In this document: piece after piece, positions 44,847 through 53,520 of the stretch
Layout of the letters: every line of letters starts with the position of its first letter
Numbering within the stretch: the stretch's first letter is position 1
Source of the DNA: Burkholderiales bacterium
GTDB taxonomy: Bacteria; Pseudomonadota; Gammaproteobacteria; Burkholderiales; Burkholderiaceae_C
Assembly: GCA_025358485.1 (NCBI GenBank)
Contig: JANYJJ010000008.1
Coordinates: 1 to 64,000 of the forward strand
Direction: 5' to 3'
DNA: 64,000 nt
Translations under genes and position numbers: made by a program
Notes under the pieces: generated by a model
Database searches by the model: none
What the model saw: the letters and a program-made list of their open reading frames with translations, nothing else
What the model was told of the DNA's origin: nothing

Positions 44847-45737
44847 GTGAAATTGAAATTGTCTCTTTTGACCGCGGCATTGATGCTGACTGCTTCAGTC
44901 GCCCAAGCGCAAACCCCGTCCACGCTTGAAAAAGTCAAGGCCAGTGGCAGCATCACGGTGTCTTACCGCGAAGCGTCGATTCCTTTTTCTTACCTTGACG
45001 ACAAGGGCCAGCCGACCGGTTTTGCCTGGGAGATTTGTTCCAAAGTGGCCGATGAAGTCAAGAAGGCAACAGGCCGAGCTGACTTGAAAGTTCAAACCCA
45101 AGCCGTCACGTCGGGCAACCGAATTCCTCTGCTGCAAAACGGCACCATCGACATCGAGTGCGGCTCCACCACCAACAACAGCGAACGTCAAAAGCAAGTG
45201 TCTTTTGCGACAAATTACTTCTACACCGGCACGAAGTTTCTGGTCAAGTCTTCCTCGACCGTGAAAGGCCTGGACGACCTCAAAGGCAAGCAAGTGGTCT
45301 CGACCACAGGCACCACCAACTTCCGCATCATTCGCAATTTGAATGAAGAGAAAAAACTCAACATCGAGTTGCTGGGCGCGAAAGACCACGCCGAGTCGGC
45401 CTTGTTGGTGCAAACCGGCCGCGCCGAAGCTTTTGCGATGGACGACATCTTGCTGTACGGCTTGAAGGCCAGCGCCGTCAACCCAGCCGAGCTGGCCGTG
45501 GTGGGCGAGGCGATTCAGGTTGAGCCCTACGCCATCATGGTGCGCAAAGACGACCCCGCTTTCAAGAAGCTGGTGGACGACACCTTGGCCGCCATGATGA
45601 AAAGCGGCGAATTCGACAGGCTCTACAAAAAGTGGTTCCAGTCGCCGATCCCACCCAAAGGCATCAACCTGAATGCGCCGATGAGCAAAGACTTGATCGA
45701 CAACTTGAAGAACTTGTCGGACAAACCAGCGACTTGA
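44847..45737 (+). CDS. gltI: Glutamate/aspartate-type ABC transporter substrate-binding protein
   Basis: This 296-aa periplasmic solute-binding protein of family 3 starts at GTG 44847 behind GAAGGA. The signal peptide (LSLLTAALMLTASVAQAQ) is followed by SGSITVSYREASIPFSYLDDKGQP, and by VSFATNYFYTGTKFLV, the pattern of GltI-like glutamate/aspartate binders. No permease or ATPase gene is adjacent. The next gene, a racemase-family protein, starts 1 bp after the stop region and suggests a shared acidic amino-acid role. Confidence 0.85.
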   Translation: MKLKLSLLTAALMLTASVAQAQTPSTLEKVKASGSITVSYREASIPFSYLDDKGQPTGFAWEICSKVADEVKKATGRADLKVQTQAVTSGNRIPLLQNGTIDIECGSTTNNSERQKQVSFATNYFYTGTKFLVKSSSTVKGLDDLKGKQVVSTTGTTNFRIIRNLNEEKKLNIELLGAKDHAESALLVQTGRAEAFAMDDILLYGLKASAVNPAELAVVGEAIQVEPYAIMVRKDDPAFKKLVDDTLAAMMKSGEFDRLYKKWFQSPIPPKGINLNAPMSKDLIDNLKNLSDKPAT

Positions 45738-45738
45738 G

Positions 45739-46608
45739 TTGGGTGAACTGACCGCGACCGAGCCGGTGCCTGCGCTTGCAATGCAAAGTGACGCAGACGC
45801 AGTGCCGGGCGTGGTGGGAGTTTTAGGTGGCATGGGGCCGTTGGCGACGGTTGACTTCATGCAGAAGTTGATCGCCGCCACAAGCCTTGCCACCCAAGCC
45901 AAGCTTAGCAGTCACACCAAGCTTGGCACACACACCAAGCTTGGCGCTGAAGCTACCCAGATCACGCGCGATCAAGACCACATCCCCGTGGTCGTCAGCA
46001 GCATTCCGCAAATCCCCGATCGGGCAGCCGCGTATTGGGGTGAGGGCGTCTCGCCCTTGCCTGCGATGGTCAGCAGCGGTCAGCGTTTGAGACGTGCTGG
46101 CGCCGGTTTGATCGTCATGCCTTGCCACACGGCGCACCTTTGGTTTGATGAGTTGAAAGTGGCCCTTGATCTGCCCATGCTGCATCTTGTGGACGCGGCG
46201 TTGGAAGACGCCTTGGCTGTGCTGGGACCCGCAGCGCCGTGCGGTTTGCTCTGCACCGAAGCCACGCTGGCATCAGGCCTCTACATGAACCGCGCAGCTC
46301 AGTCTGAGGCGTTTTCGGGCCTGCACTGGACGCTGCCCACGGCGACTGAAATGACAGGCTTGGTGACGCCCGGCATACAAGCCGCCAAGCTAGGCAAGCT
46401 GCTTAAAGCGGGCGAGTTGCTGAGTGAAGCCGCGCACGCCTTGGTGCGGCGCGGGGCGCGCGGGCTGCTGCTGGGTTGCACTGAAATTCCCTTGGTGATG
46501 GGGCAGATTCAGGCGCGGATTCAGGTGCAGATTGATGTGCCGGTGATTGACGCGACGGCGTCATTGGCCCGACGTGCGGTGGCTTGGTCGCTGGCGCAGC
46601 GGGATTAA
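45739..46608 (+). CDS. Aspartate/glutamate racemase-family protein
   Basis: The protein is about 275-289 aa. It has the two catalytic cysteines in VMPCHTAHLWFDEL and LLLGCTEIPLVM, and a glycine-rich start VVGVLGGMGPLATVDFMQK. The family interconverts L- and D-aspartate or glutamate. A six-residue repeat (KLSSHT, KLGTHT, KLGAEA) is inserted after the first helix. TTG 45739 lies next to the gltI stop; ATG 45781 is the more ordinary start. It probably forms an operon with gltI. Confidence 0.85.
   Translation: MGELTATEPVPALAMQSDADAVPGVVGVLGGMGPLATVDFMQKLIAATSLATQAKLSSHTKLGTHTKLGAEATQITRDQDHIPVVVSSIPQIPDRAAAYWGEGVSPLPAMVSSGQRLRRAGAGLIVMPCHTAHLWFDELKVALDLPMLHLVDAALEDALAVLGPAAPCGLLCTEATLASGLYMNRAAQSEAFSGLHWTLPTATEMTGLVTPGIQAAKLGKLLKAGELLSEAAHALVRRGARGLLLGCTEIPLVMGQIQARIQVQIDVPVIDATASLARRAVAWSLAQRD
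45901..45954 (+). repeat. 18-bp tandem repeat (3 units) in the racemase gene
   Basis: Three 18-bp units starting AAGCTT lie at 45901, 45919 and 45937. They encode a six-residue repeat that adds a loop to the racemase and keeps the frame. The third unit has diverged. Confidence 0.75.
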
Positions 46609-46670
46609 GGCCTTCACGGAACACACGCAGAGCGCACCTCTGCGAAAAAGGCTTTCCAGCGCGCCGTAAA

Positions 46671-48563
46671 TCAGCGCCCACGCCAGAACATGGCATCCAA
46701 CTCTTTCACCGTCACTTGGCGCCACGTTGGGCGGCCGTGGTTGCATTGGTCGGCTCGGTCTGTGCGTTCCATGTCGCGCAGCAAGGCGTTCATCTCGTCC
46801 CGCGTGAGTTGACGGTTGGCGCGTACCGCGCCGTGGCAGGCCATGGTGGACAAGATTTGATCTTGCGCACGCTCGACCACGCGGCTGGCACCCCACTGCG
46901 TCAGCTCGGCCAACACACTTCGCACCAGCTCGACCACATCACCACCTACCAAGGCGGCGGGCTGTGAGCGCACGGCCAGCACGGTCGCGGTCAAGGCCGA
47001 AACGTCCAAGCCCAGAGTGCGCAGGGTGTCGGCGTGCGATTCGGCGGTGCTGACCTCCAGCGCAGTGGCGGCAAAAGTGGCCGGGATGAGCAGGGTTTGG
47101 CTGTCGATGCTGTTGGCAGCAAGGCTGTTTTTGAGGCGCTCGTACACCACCCGCTCGTGGGCGGCGTGCATGTCGACGATGACCAAGCCCTGCGCGTTTT
47201 CGGCCAGCACATAAATGCCCGCGATTTGGGCGATGGCTTTGCCAAGTGGCCAGGGTGTGTCGGATGGATAGGGTGCGCCGGGTGCGCTGAGTGCAGAAGC
47301 TGCGCTGGCGGCCTGGCGCGCCGCAATCCAACTGGCAGGTTCTTCACGCGCATAAAGAACTGAGGCTTGCTGCAAACCCAAGTGGGCTTGTGATGCGCTG
47401 CCGAAGCGCGGATTGAAGGGTCGAGCAGGCACCGATGCCGAGCCGCCGTAAGTGAAAGCAGTGCTGCCGAACACGGTGGGTGCGCCCGGGAGGGCGCTTG
47501 GAGCGAAGTCCGCTCCTGGAGAGGAATCGAGTTTTGCCCAAGGCGAATTTGATCCCGCAAGCGGGATGGCCAAGCCCGCCTCCACCGCCTTGCGCACCGC
47601 CTGATGCACCTCGCGCGATTCGCGAAAGCGCACTTCAATTTTGGTGGGATGCACGTTCACATCGACACGCTCGGGCGCGATCGCGATGAACAAGATGTAG
47701 GTTGGCTGCCGCCCGCCGTGCAGCACGTCTTCGTAAGCCGAACGCACGCCGTGGGCGATGAGTTTGTCGCGAACGTAGCGACCGTTCACGTACACATATT
47801 GCTGGTCGGCGCGACTGCGCGCGAACTCGGGCGCACCCGCCCGACCGGTGATTTGCATGGCACCCACGTCCAGTGCCACCTCGCGGCTCTGGGCGTTGAA
47901 GTCTGCCCCCAAAACGTCGTGCAAACGCTGCGTGAGTGAGGCTTTGCGCCACTGCTGCACCAACTTTCCTTCGTGCCAAATGGCAAAACCGACATCAGGT
48001 CGTGTGAGTGCGTGACGCCGCACCGCCTCGACGCAGTGAGCCAATTCAGTGGCTTCTGTTTTCAAAAACTTGCGCCGCGCCGGCGTACTGAAAAACAGCT
48101 CACGCACCTCCACGGTGGTGCCCACGCCGCGCGCTGCGGGCGTCAATTCGCCAGAGCGCGCATCCAAACGTTGAGCATGCGCCGCGTCCGCCGTGCGGCT
48201 GGAAATACTGACCTCGGCAATCGAGGAAATCGCAGCCAGCGCCTCGCCCCGAAAACCCATGGTCGCGACGTTTTCCAAGTCGTTCAGCGTCTTGATTTTG
48301 CTGGTGGCATGACGGCGCAGCGCCAGCGGCAACTCGGCGCTGGCAATGCCAAAACCGTCGTCCTCGACGACGATGCTGCGTATGCCGCCGCCGACCAACT
48401 TCAAGCTCACCTCAAGCGCGCCCGCGTCCAGCGCGTTGTCTACCAACTCCCGCACCACAGACGCCGGACGCTCCACCACTTCACCGGCTGCGATTTGGCT
48501 GATCAGTTCATCAGGCAGTTCGCGGATGGGTTGGCGCGGAGCGGGCATCAATGCAGCATTCAT
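46671..48563 (-). CDS. mutL: DNA mismatch repair protein MutL
   Basis: This 630-aa MutL has the GHKL ATPase N-terminus (RELVDNALDAGA, VVEDDGFGI, TMGFRGEALAAISSIAEV) and the transducer segment VDVNVHPTKIEVRFRE. The C-terminus holds DMHAAHERVVYE, which fits the endonuclease motif DQHA(x)2E(x)4E with Gln replaced by Met, so this MutL probably nicks DNA itself, as in MutH-less bacteria. Its ATG ends an 11-bp repeat that links it to the upstream TPR gene. Short hairpin-forming repeats occur in the linker at about 47500-47570. Confidence 0.95.
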   Translation of the reverse strand: MNAALMPAPRQPIRELPDELISQIAAGEVVERPASVVRELVDNALDAGALEVSLKLVGGGIRSIVVEDDGFGIASAELPLALRRHATSKIKTLNDLENVATMGFRGEALAAISSIAEVSISSRTADAAHAQRLDARSGELTPAARGVGTTVEVRELFFSTPARRKFLKTEATELAHCVEAVRRHALTRPDVGFAIWHEGKLVQQWRKASLTQRLHDVLGADFNAQSREVALDVGAMQITGRAGAPEFARSRADQQYVYVNGRYVRDKLIAHGVRSAYEDVLHGGRQPTYILFIAIAPERVDVNVHPTKIEVRFRESREVHQAVRKAVEAGLAIPLAGSNSPWAKLDSSPGADFAPSALPGAPTVFGSTAFTYGGSASVPARPFNPRFGSASQAHLGLQQASVLYAREEPASWIAARQAASAASALSAPGAPYPSDTPWPLGKAIAQIAGIYVLAENAQGLVIVDMHAAHERVVYERLKNSLAANSIDSQTLLIPATFAATALEVSTAESHADTLRTLGLDVSALTATVLAVRSQPAALVGGDVVELVRSVLAELTQWGASRVVERAQDQILSTMACHGAVRANRQLTRDEMNALLRDMERTDRADQCNHGRPTWRQVTVKELDAMFWRGR

Positions 48564-48613
48564 GCGGTGTTCATGTGGTGTTCATGTGGTGATCATGTGG
48601 TGATCATGTGGCG
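48559..48613 (-). repeat. Five 11-bp repeats forming an ATGA minicistron relay before mutL
   Basis: Units at 48559, 48570, 48581, 48592 and 48603 repeat the 11-mer (plus strand) TTCATGTGGTG or ATCATGTGGTG. On the coding strand each unit contributes an ATGA. The TPR-gene stop overlaps an ATG that opens a four-codon frame (Met-Ile-Thr-Thr), whose TGA overlaps the next ATG. After four such frames (starts 48607, 48596, 48585 and 48574) the last TGA overlaps the mutL ATG at 48563. This could pass terminating ribosomes to mutL. Confidence 0.85.
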
Positions 48614-51090
48614 ATTGTAGAAACGCCAGGCCCTGACTCGGGTTGCAAACGCGGCAGCACGTAGCGCGTGCTCGGCCCGTTGCCGGTTTGCGTTAACAGG
48701 CCGCGCTGCGTCAAGCTGCCCAGGTGTTTGGACGCGGTGGCAGGGCTTAACGCGCACAGTTCGGCATAGCTGCTTTTGCTGACGGCACCGGCGCTGATGA
48801 GCCGCGCCAGCACCGCTGCGCAGCGCTCGGCAGACAGCAAATCAGCGGCCTGTTCGGCCCACAAGCGACTCAACTTTTGCTCTTGCGTTAACTCGCGGTC
48901 GAAGGTGGTTTGCAAGGCTGCGATGTCGGCAACGAAGCGCTCGGTCAAAGCATGCCGATCCATCAAAGCAGTGGCGGCCGCGCGCTCTTTCATGGCCACC
49001 ATCAAGTAGGCCGAGGCGATGCGCAAATGGGCGCGCACGTGGGTCTCAGGCGGGGAGGGCACAGCCAGCACTTCGCGTTGTTGTTGAACTTCGGCCAGTT
49101 CACTCGGGTACAGAACAGCCTCTTGCGGTGCCAAACGGTCGGCTGCGTGGTCTGCCGACTTTCCCAAAATTTCGCCTTTGAGCTTTTTCGTGGCTTCGGC
49201 ATAGGTCGGATCGCTGGCGTAAGGCCACACCGTGAGCGCGGCAGCCGCGTGCAAGTCACCGCGCAATTCGTCGGCGGAGTTTTGGGTTTGTTTGAACTGC
49301 AAATAGGCCACTTCGGCCAGGTTGTAGTGGGCGGTGCGGGCGGTCAGGCGCAGTTGCGCGCGCATGGCCACGTCCAGTGCCAGTTGGTACTGATCGGCAG
49401 CCAAATTCAGGTCGCCATTCCAGAAATAAGCCACGCCCAAATTGAGCCGCGTGCTGGCCAGCAGCTCGGGCTCCAAGTGCATGGTGGCTGACAAACCCAG
49501 CACGCGCTGCGAGTAATCGATGGCGCGCGCAAAGTCTTGCACTTCGCCGTACAGCAAGCTCAAGTTGCAATAGGTTTTGAGGACAGAGGCGCGGTCGGCG
49601 GTTCGCTCGTACAGGTTCAAGGCGCGGTGTTTGTATTCAATGGCGCGCGGCAAATCACCAGCGCGCCGCCAGTACTCGCCCCAGGTTTGCTCCAGCATGG
49701 CGGCGGTGTCAAGGCTCAACTCAAAGCGTGACCTCAGCACTTGCGCTCGGTCGAGCGCGGTTTTGCAGCGCGGGTCGTTGCGCAGCGCATAAGACCAGCC
49801 CAAGCGCACCAGCGCAACCACGTATTCGTCGATCAGCGCCAAGTTGTGCGCGTCGTTGTCAGAGTCGGCTGTGGTGTCACCTGCACCCACGCTGGCGCGC
49901 CACAACTGATCGGTGCAGTCTTGGTAAAACGCGAAGGCACGGTCGGCGTCGCGGGTCTCAAAAAACCGGCCCAAGGCGCTGTAAACGCGGCCCAGCATCA
50001 GCGCGTCGCCAGCTTCCACCGCCATTTGCAGCGCTTGCTCGTAGGCGTTTTGCTCGCGCTCGGCCATGCCGCGTGTGCGCCACAAGGCGGCGTGGGCCAA
50101 GCGCAATTCAAAGGCTTGCGCCTTGGGGATGCCTTGACAGGCCGCGGCGATCAGGCTGTCGGTTTCTGCTTCGTTGGCCAACTCGACGCTGCAACGCCGC
50201 AGCAACGCAGTAAAGGCTTGAACGTTGCCCGCTTGCTGTTGGTGCCACAACGCGCTGGCCACGTCGCGCGACGCAATCGCGTTGCCAACCTGGGCCGCAT
50301 GCCAGGCGTGCATGGCAGTGCGGTGCGTCGAATCATCAGCCTGCTCAGCCTGCAAACGCAGCGCCACACGTGCTGTCACCCAAGCCCGAAGCGACAGCTT
50401 CTGCGCGGCGTCCAGCGTGCCTGGACGCAGGTTCATCGCGAGGGCGCGCTTGGCCTTCTCGAGGTAGCGGTAATAAGTGCTGGGGCCCACCGACCACAGG
50501 CCGCACAGGTGGCTTGACGCGGTCTCATCGGGCTGCGGGTGGTAGCGGTCGCGAAACACCTGCACCGGCTCAAAGCCGTAGTGACACATGGCCGACAACA
50601 TCGGCCGCCAGCTGGTGCGTGACAACCAATCTTCGCGGCTGACGGTGGTGGTGGCGCGGTCGGGCCGCAGTTGTTCTATGGCCCAGCGCATCAGCCATGT
50701 CAGCGCCAGCGCTTGGTCGGCTTCAGATTTCAAGATGTCGCCGGCAGCGCCCAGTACGGGTGTCAAAAAATGTTGACCCAGCCACGCCGCCACGCGACGA
50801 TGCCGTGTGAGCCAATTGGCCAATGCGCCGTCACGGTGCGCATTCAATGCAGACTCAACAACAGCTTCTGCGGTGACCAACGACACCGTGCGAGAAGGCG
50901 GAGTGGTCAAAGCTAAGACTGAAACCGAACCTGACAACGAAGCCGACACCGAAGCCGAAGCCGAGTCAGCCAGCGGCCGAGTTTTGTAAGGCGATGTTTC
51001 CAATGCGGGCTTTTTGCGGATGAGTTGGAATTTGATCGTCTGATCATCGTCTTCAGATTGCAGCGTCGGGGCCGCAGCGCTGCTTTTCAA
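48604..51090 (-). CDS. TPR-repeat protein with C-terminal winged helix
   Basis: The protein is 828 aa. After a Ser/Ala-rich N-terminus of about 60 residues, a region near 130-230 holds SVGPSTYYRYLEKAKRAL, which may be a DNA- or partner-binding part. Residues about 300-600 are TPR-like helices (YSALGRFFETRDADRAFAFY, STRLNLGVAYFWNGDLNLAA, HYNLAEVAYLQF). Residues about 745-805 form a winged helix-turn-helix of the MarR/ArsR style (SPATASKHLGSLTQRGLL). It resembles large signal-sensing regulators. It is divergent from a clostripain-like protease gene 63 bp away and runs into mutL. I do not recognise a named family. Confidence 0.65.
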   Translation of the reverse strand: MKSSAAAPTLQSEDDDQTIKFQLIRKKPALETSPYKTRPLADSASASVSASLSGSVSVLALTTPPSRTVSLVTAEAVVESALNAHRDGALANWLTRHRRVAAWLGQHFLTPVLGAAGDILKSEADQALALTWLMRWAIEQLRPDRATTTVSREDWLSRTSWRPMLSAMCHYGFEPVQVFRDRYHPQPDETASSHLCGLWSVGPSTYYRYLEKAKRALAMNLRPGTLDAAQKLSLRAWVTARVALRLQAEQADDSTHRTAMHAWHAAQVGNAIASRDVASALWHQQQAGNVQAFTALLRRCSVELANEAETDSLIAAACQGIPKAQAFELRLAHAALWRTRGMAEREQNAYEQALQMAVEAGDALMLGRVYSALGRFFETRDADRAFAFYQDCTDQLWRASVGAGDTTADSDNDAHNLALIDEYVVALVRLGWSYALRNDPRCKTALDRAQVLRSRFELSLDTAAMLEQTWGEYWRRAGDLPRAIEYKHRALNLYERTADRASVLKTYCNLSLLYGEVQDFARAIDYSQRVLGLSATMHLEPELLASTRLNLGVAYFWNGDLNLAADQYQLALDVAMRAQLRLTARTAHYNLAEVAYLQFKQTQNSADELRGDLHAAAALTVWPYASDPTYAEATKKLKGEILGKSADHAADRLAPQEAVLYPSELAEVQQQREVLAVPSPPETHVRAHLRIASAYLMVAMKERAAATALMDRHALTERFVADIAALQTTFDRELTQEQKLSRLWAEQAADLLSAERCAAVLARLISAGAVSKSSYAELCALSPATASKHLGSLTQRGLLTQTGNGPSTRYVLPRLQPESGPGVSTIAT

Positions 51091-51153
51091 TGCGAGACAA
51101 CGCAGGTTAGTTTAGCGATGCACCCATCTTTCAAACACCTTTAGGAGAACCCC

Positions 51154-52758
51154 ATGCCGCTGCCCATTTTGAAACCTGCCGACGGTCACGCCGGTGCGAC
51201 CGACAGCGTGGTGCTGGTGGTGTACGCACCGTTTGGCCACGATGATGTGCTGAGCACCTACCCCGAAGGCACCTCCACCGAATTGACCGAGCACCCGCTG
51301 TACAACGCCTTGGTCGATGTGGCCGAGCAGGGTGCCCACGTGGTGGCCTTGATCGACCGCGCACAGCACGACACCGTGCTGGTGCAATTTCGCGGTGGCA
51401 AGCCCGCCAGCGCGGTGACGGTGTCGCGTTGGAAGCAAGACATGAGTTCGCCCAACACCTTGGGCGGGCTGCTGGCGCTGGCGCACCAGCTGCATCCCGA
51501 GGCTGCCGTGGTGCTGGCCTTGGAAGGCCACGGTGCCGGTTACCTGCCCGAGCTAGACCGACGCAACATCACGCAAAGCAGCGTGACCACCCGAGTCACC
51601 ACGTCAGAGGGCGTACAGCAAGTGGGATGGCTGCTGAATGCCGATTCGGGCTCACCGGTGCTGCCGTCGGGCTCACCCATCTTGCCCAGCGGCTCGCCGA
51701 TTCTTCCCAGTGGCTCTCCAATTTTGCCCAGCGGCTCGCCCATCTTGCCGGCCAGCCACATGCCTTTGTCCACGTGGGGCATGGGCCACGCGCTCAGGCT
51801 GGCCGAAGACGCAGGCGTGCCCAAGCTCAGCGTGATTCACTTCAACAACTGCTTCAACATGTCGGTTGAGCTGCTGCACACCGTCTCACCGTATGCTGAA
51901 TTTGCCACCGGCTATGCGAACTACAACTTCTTCACCGCGGGTGAAAGTTACCCGCAAATCTTCAAACGCTTGCGCTTGCATGGCCCGGTGAGGGCGGGCG
52001 AGTTGGCGCAGTGGTTTGCGCTGGCCAATCACAAAGTGCTGGAAGCCAAAGGCAACCACCCCACCATGGGCAGTGTGGTCGATTTGTCGGGCATGAAAGC
52101 ACTTGCTGAACTGGTTGACGACTTGGCTGATGCACTGTTGGCCGAGTTGCGTGCGGCCACTGGAAGCGCACGGAAAAACTTGGTCGCGGCCATCGCCAGC
52201 GCCATCAAAGCCGCACAGCAATTCGACACCGCAGGCACCGACTTCGAGTTGGAGACGCCCGACTCGCTCACCGACCTGATGAGCTTTGCAGCAGCGCTGC
52301 AAGCCCTGCCCGGCAGCACCTTCAATCTCAGCACCGTGGGGCCAGCGGCCAAGGCTTTGCAAAGCGCGCTGGTGGGCGTCAAGCAATACGGCGACAACGA
52401 GCGGCCTTGGTTGGTGCCTGACACCTCTCGCATTGCCTGGGACTTTTCGTCGCCCAATTTGGCGATGAATATTTTCTTGCCCGACCCCGATTTGAACGGC
52501 CTGTGGGACTGGCGCTCACCGTTCTACATGGCGGTCGATGCCGAATCAGACCGCCCCTCGGTGCAGCCCCATGTGATTGACTTTTTGAAAGTGACCGATT
52601 GGGTCGACTTCATCAAAGAGTTGCACCGCGACGTGCCGTTTGTGGGCTTGGCGGCGGCCGTGATTCCGACCTTTCCGGTGTTCAACGCACGCTACGAACC
52701 CCGGCGTGAGAACAAAGCACCAAGCTGCCATCCGCCCTACAAACAAAAGGCGCGATGA
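51154..52758 (+). CDS. Clostripain-family (C11) caspase-like cysteine peptidase
   Basis: This 534-aa protein has the C11 peptidase core. A strand (VVLVVYAPFGHDD) is followed by the catalytic His126 in ALEGHGAGYL and the catalytic Cys233 in IHFNNCFNMSVELL; the segment YAEFATGYANYNFF follows as in clostripain. Between His and Cys lies a five-fold GSPxLPS repeat. Clan CD peptidases of this type cut after basic residues and are often activated by cleavage between these two sites. No signal peptide was found, so it is probably cytoplasmic. The C-terminal half is helical and unassigned. The AGGAG ribosome binding site is at 51141-51145. Confidence 0.75.
   Translation: MPLPILKPADGHAGATDSVVLVVYAPFGHDDVLSTYPEGTSTELTEHPLYNALVDVAEQGAHVVALIDRAQHDTVLVQFRGGKPASAVTVSRWKQDMSSPNTLGGLLALAHQLHPEAAVVLALEGHGAGYLPELDRRNITQSSVTTRVTTSEGVQQVGWLLNADSGSPVLPSGSPILPSGSPILPSGSPILPSGSPILPASHMPLSTWGMGHALRLAEDAGVPKLSVIHFNNCFNMSVELLHTVSPYAEFATGYANYNFFTAGESYPQIFKRLRLHGPVRAGELAQWFALANHKVLEAKGNHPTMGSVVDLSGMKALAELVDDLADALLAELRAATGSARKNLVAAIASAIKAAQQFDTAGTDFELETPDSLTDLMSFAAALQALPGSTFNLSTVGPAAKALQSALVGVKQYGDNERPWLVPDTSRIAWDFSSPNLAMNIFLPDPDLNGLWDWRSPFYMAVDAESDRPSVQPHVIDFLKVTDWVDFIKELHRDVPFVGLAAAVIPTFPVFNARYEPRRENKAPSCHPPYKQKAR
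51649..51753 (+). repeat. Five 21-bp repeats encoding GSPxLPS
   Basis: Five tandem 21-bp units encode GSPVLPS, three GSPILPS and GSPILPA at residues 166-200 of the C11 peptidase. The codons differ between units while the amino acids hold, which suggests selection on the peptide. It lies in the stretch between catalytic His and Cys, where clostripain has its activation linker. Confidence 0.85.
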
Positions 52759-52792
52759 GGCGTCGCGTGACGCAAACCCGCCCGCACTGGCA

Positions 52793-52884
52793 GCCACTTT
52801 GAAACCCCGCCCGCGCGGGGAGTCACTTTGAAACCCCGCCCGCGCGGGGAGCCACTTTGAAACCCCGCCCGCGCGGGGTTTTTT
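52793..52884 (+). terminator. Triple hairpin terminator after the C11 peptidase gene
   Basis: Three 29-bp tandem units (52793, 52822, 52851) each contain CCCCGC..GCGGGG, a 6-bp stem with a 4-nt loop. Only the third is followed by a T-run (52879-52884), forming a Rho-independent terminator. The first two hairpins look like copies of it without the tail. The remaining sequence to 53097 holds the leader of the next gene and nothing else I recognise. Confidence 0.85.
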
Positions 52885-53097
52885 GTTTCCGATTGTTTTG
52901 TGATTTCGCAGCCGACGCAGCGCTTCGCGCGGGCGCGCCCGCCATCGTCTGACCTTCGTCTATCCCTCCTGCTTGAAGGCCCCCAGAACGCCGACGCAAT
53001 GGCAGGGCGCTTTGCGTGCAATGCAGTTCTTCCTGATTCAGTTTCAGGTTCGGTTTCAGCCACCGCCGACATCGGCACCTTCAGAAGGACATGCGCC

Positions 53098-53436
53098 ATG
53101 GACACCAACCTCTTGATCTTGCTCAGCACCGAACAAGCACGCTGCCGCGAGGTGGCCCGCCACTACGTGGCCATGGGTTCGATAGGCTGCTTCGCGGCCG
53201 CCATGCTCGACGAGCTGCAACGTCGCGCCGACCAAGCCATCATCAGCGGCGACGAAGCCGAAATTCGAACCTGCTTGAAGTTGCTTCAGGCCGTGCGCCA
53301 ACCACCGCAAGCATCGCCAAGCTTTGCCAACTTCAGCCCTGCCCGCAATGCGCCTTCGGCCAAGCCCAGACTGGCCGACGCCATCGCCAGCGTGGGCCGG
53401 CGCATGCCGCGCTTGGGCTTGTCCACAGCCGCTTGA
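53098..53436 (+). CDS. Small protein of unknown function
   Basis: About 112 aa starting MDTNLLILLSTEQARCREVA, behind AGAAGGA at 53083-53089. The first 65 residues are predicted helical (MLDELQRRADQAIISGDEAEIRTCLKLLQ), quoted in two parts of the same helix pair; the rest is Pro/Ser-rich. No family is recognised and no membrane segment is evident. Codon use is like that of neighbouring genes. Confidence 0.6.
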   Translation: MDTNLLILLSTEQARCREVARHYVAMGSIGCFAAAMLDELQRRADQAIISGDEAEIRTCLKLLQAVRQPPQASPSFANFSPARNAPSAKPRLADAIASVGRRMPRLGLSTAA

Positions 53437-53520
53437 GACGCTTGAGCCGCTTCGAGATGGAAAGGACAGCGGACTCCAAGGCGCCTCCCTGCGCGAGTGG
53501 CCGTTGGATAATCCGCCGCT

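Noticed and set aside
52793-52884. Small CRISPR array
   Set aside because: Three directly abutting 29-bp units without spacers, each a hairpin and the last with a T-run; a terminator explains it.
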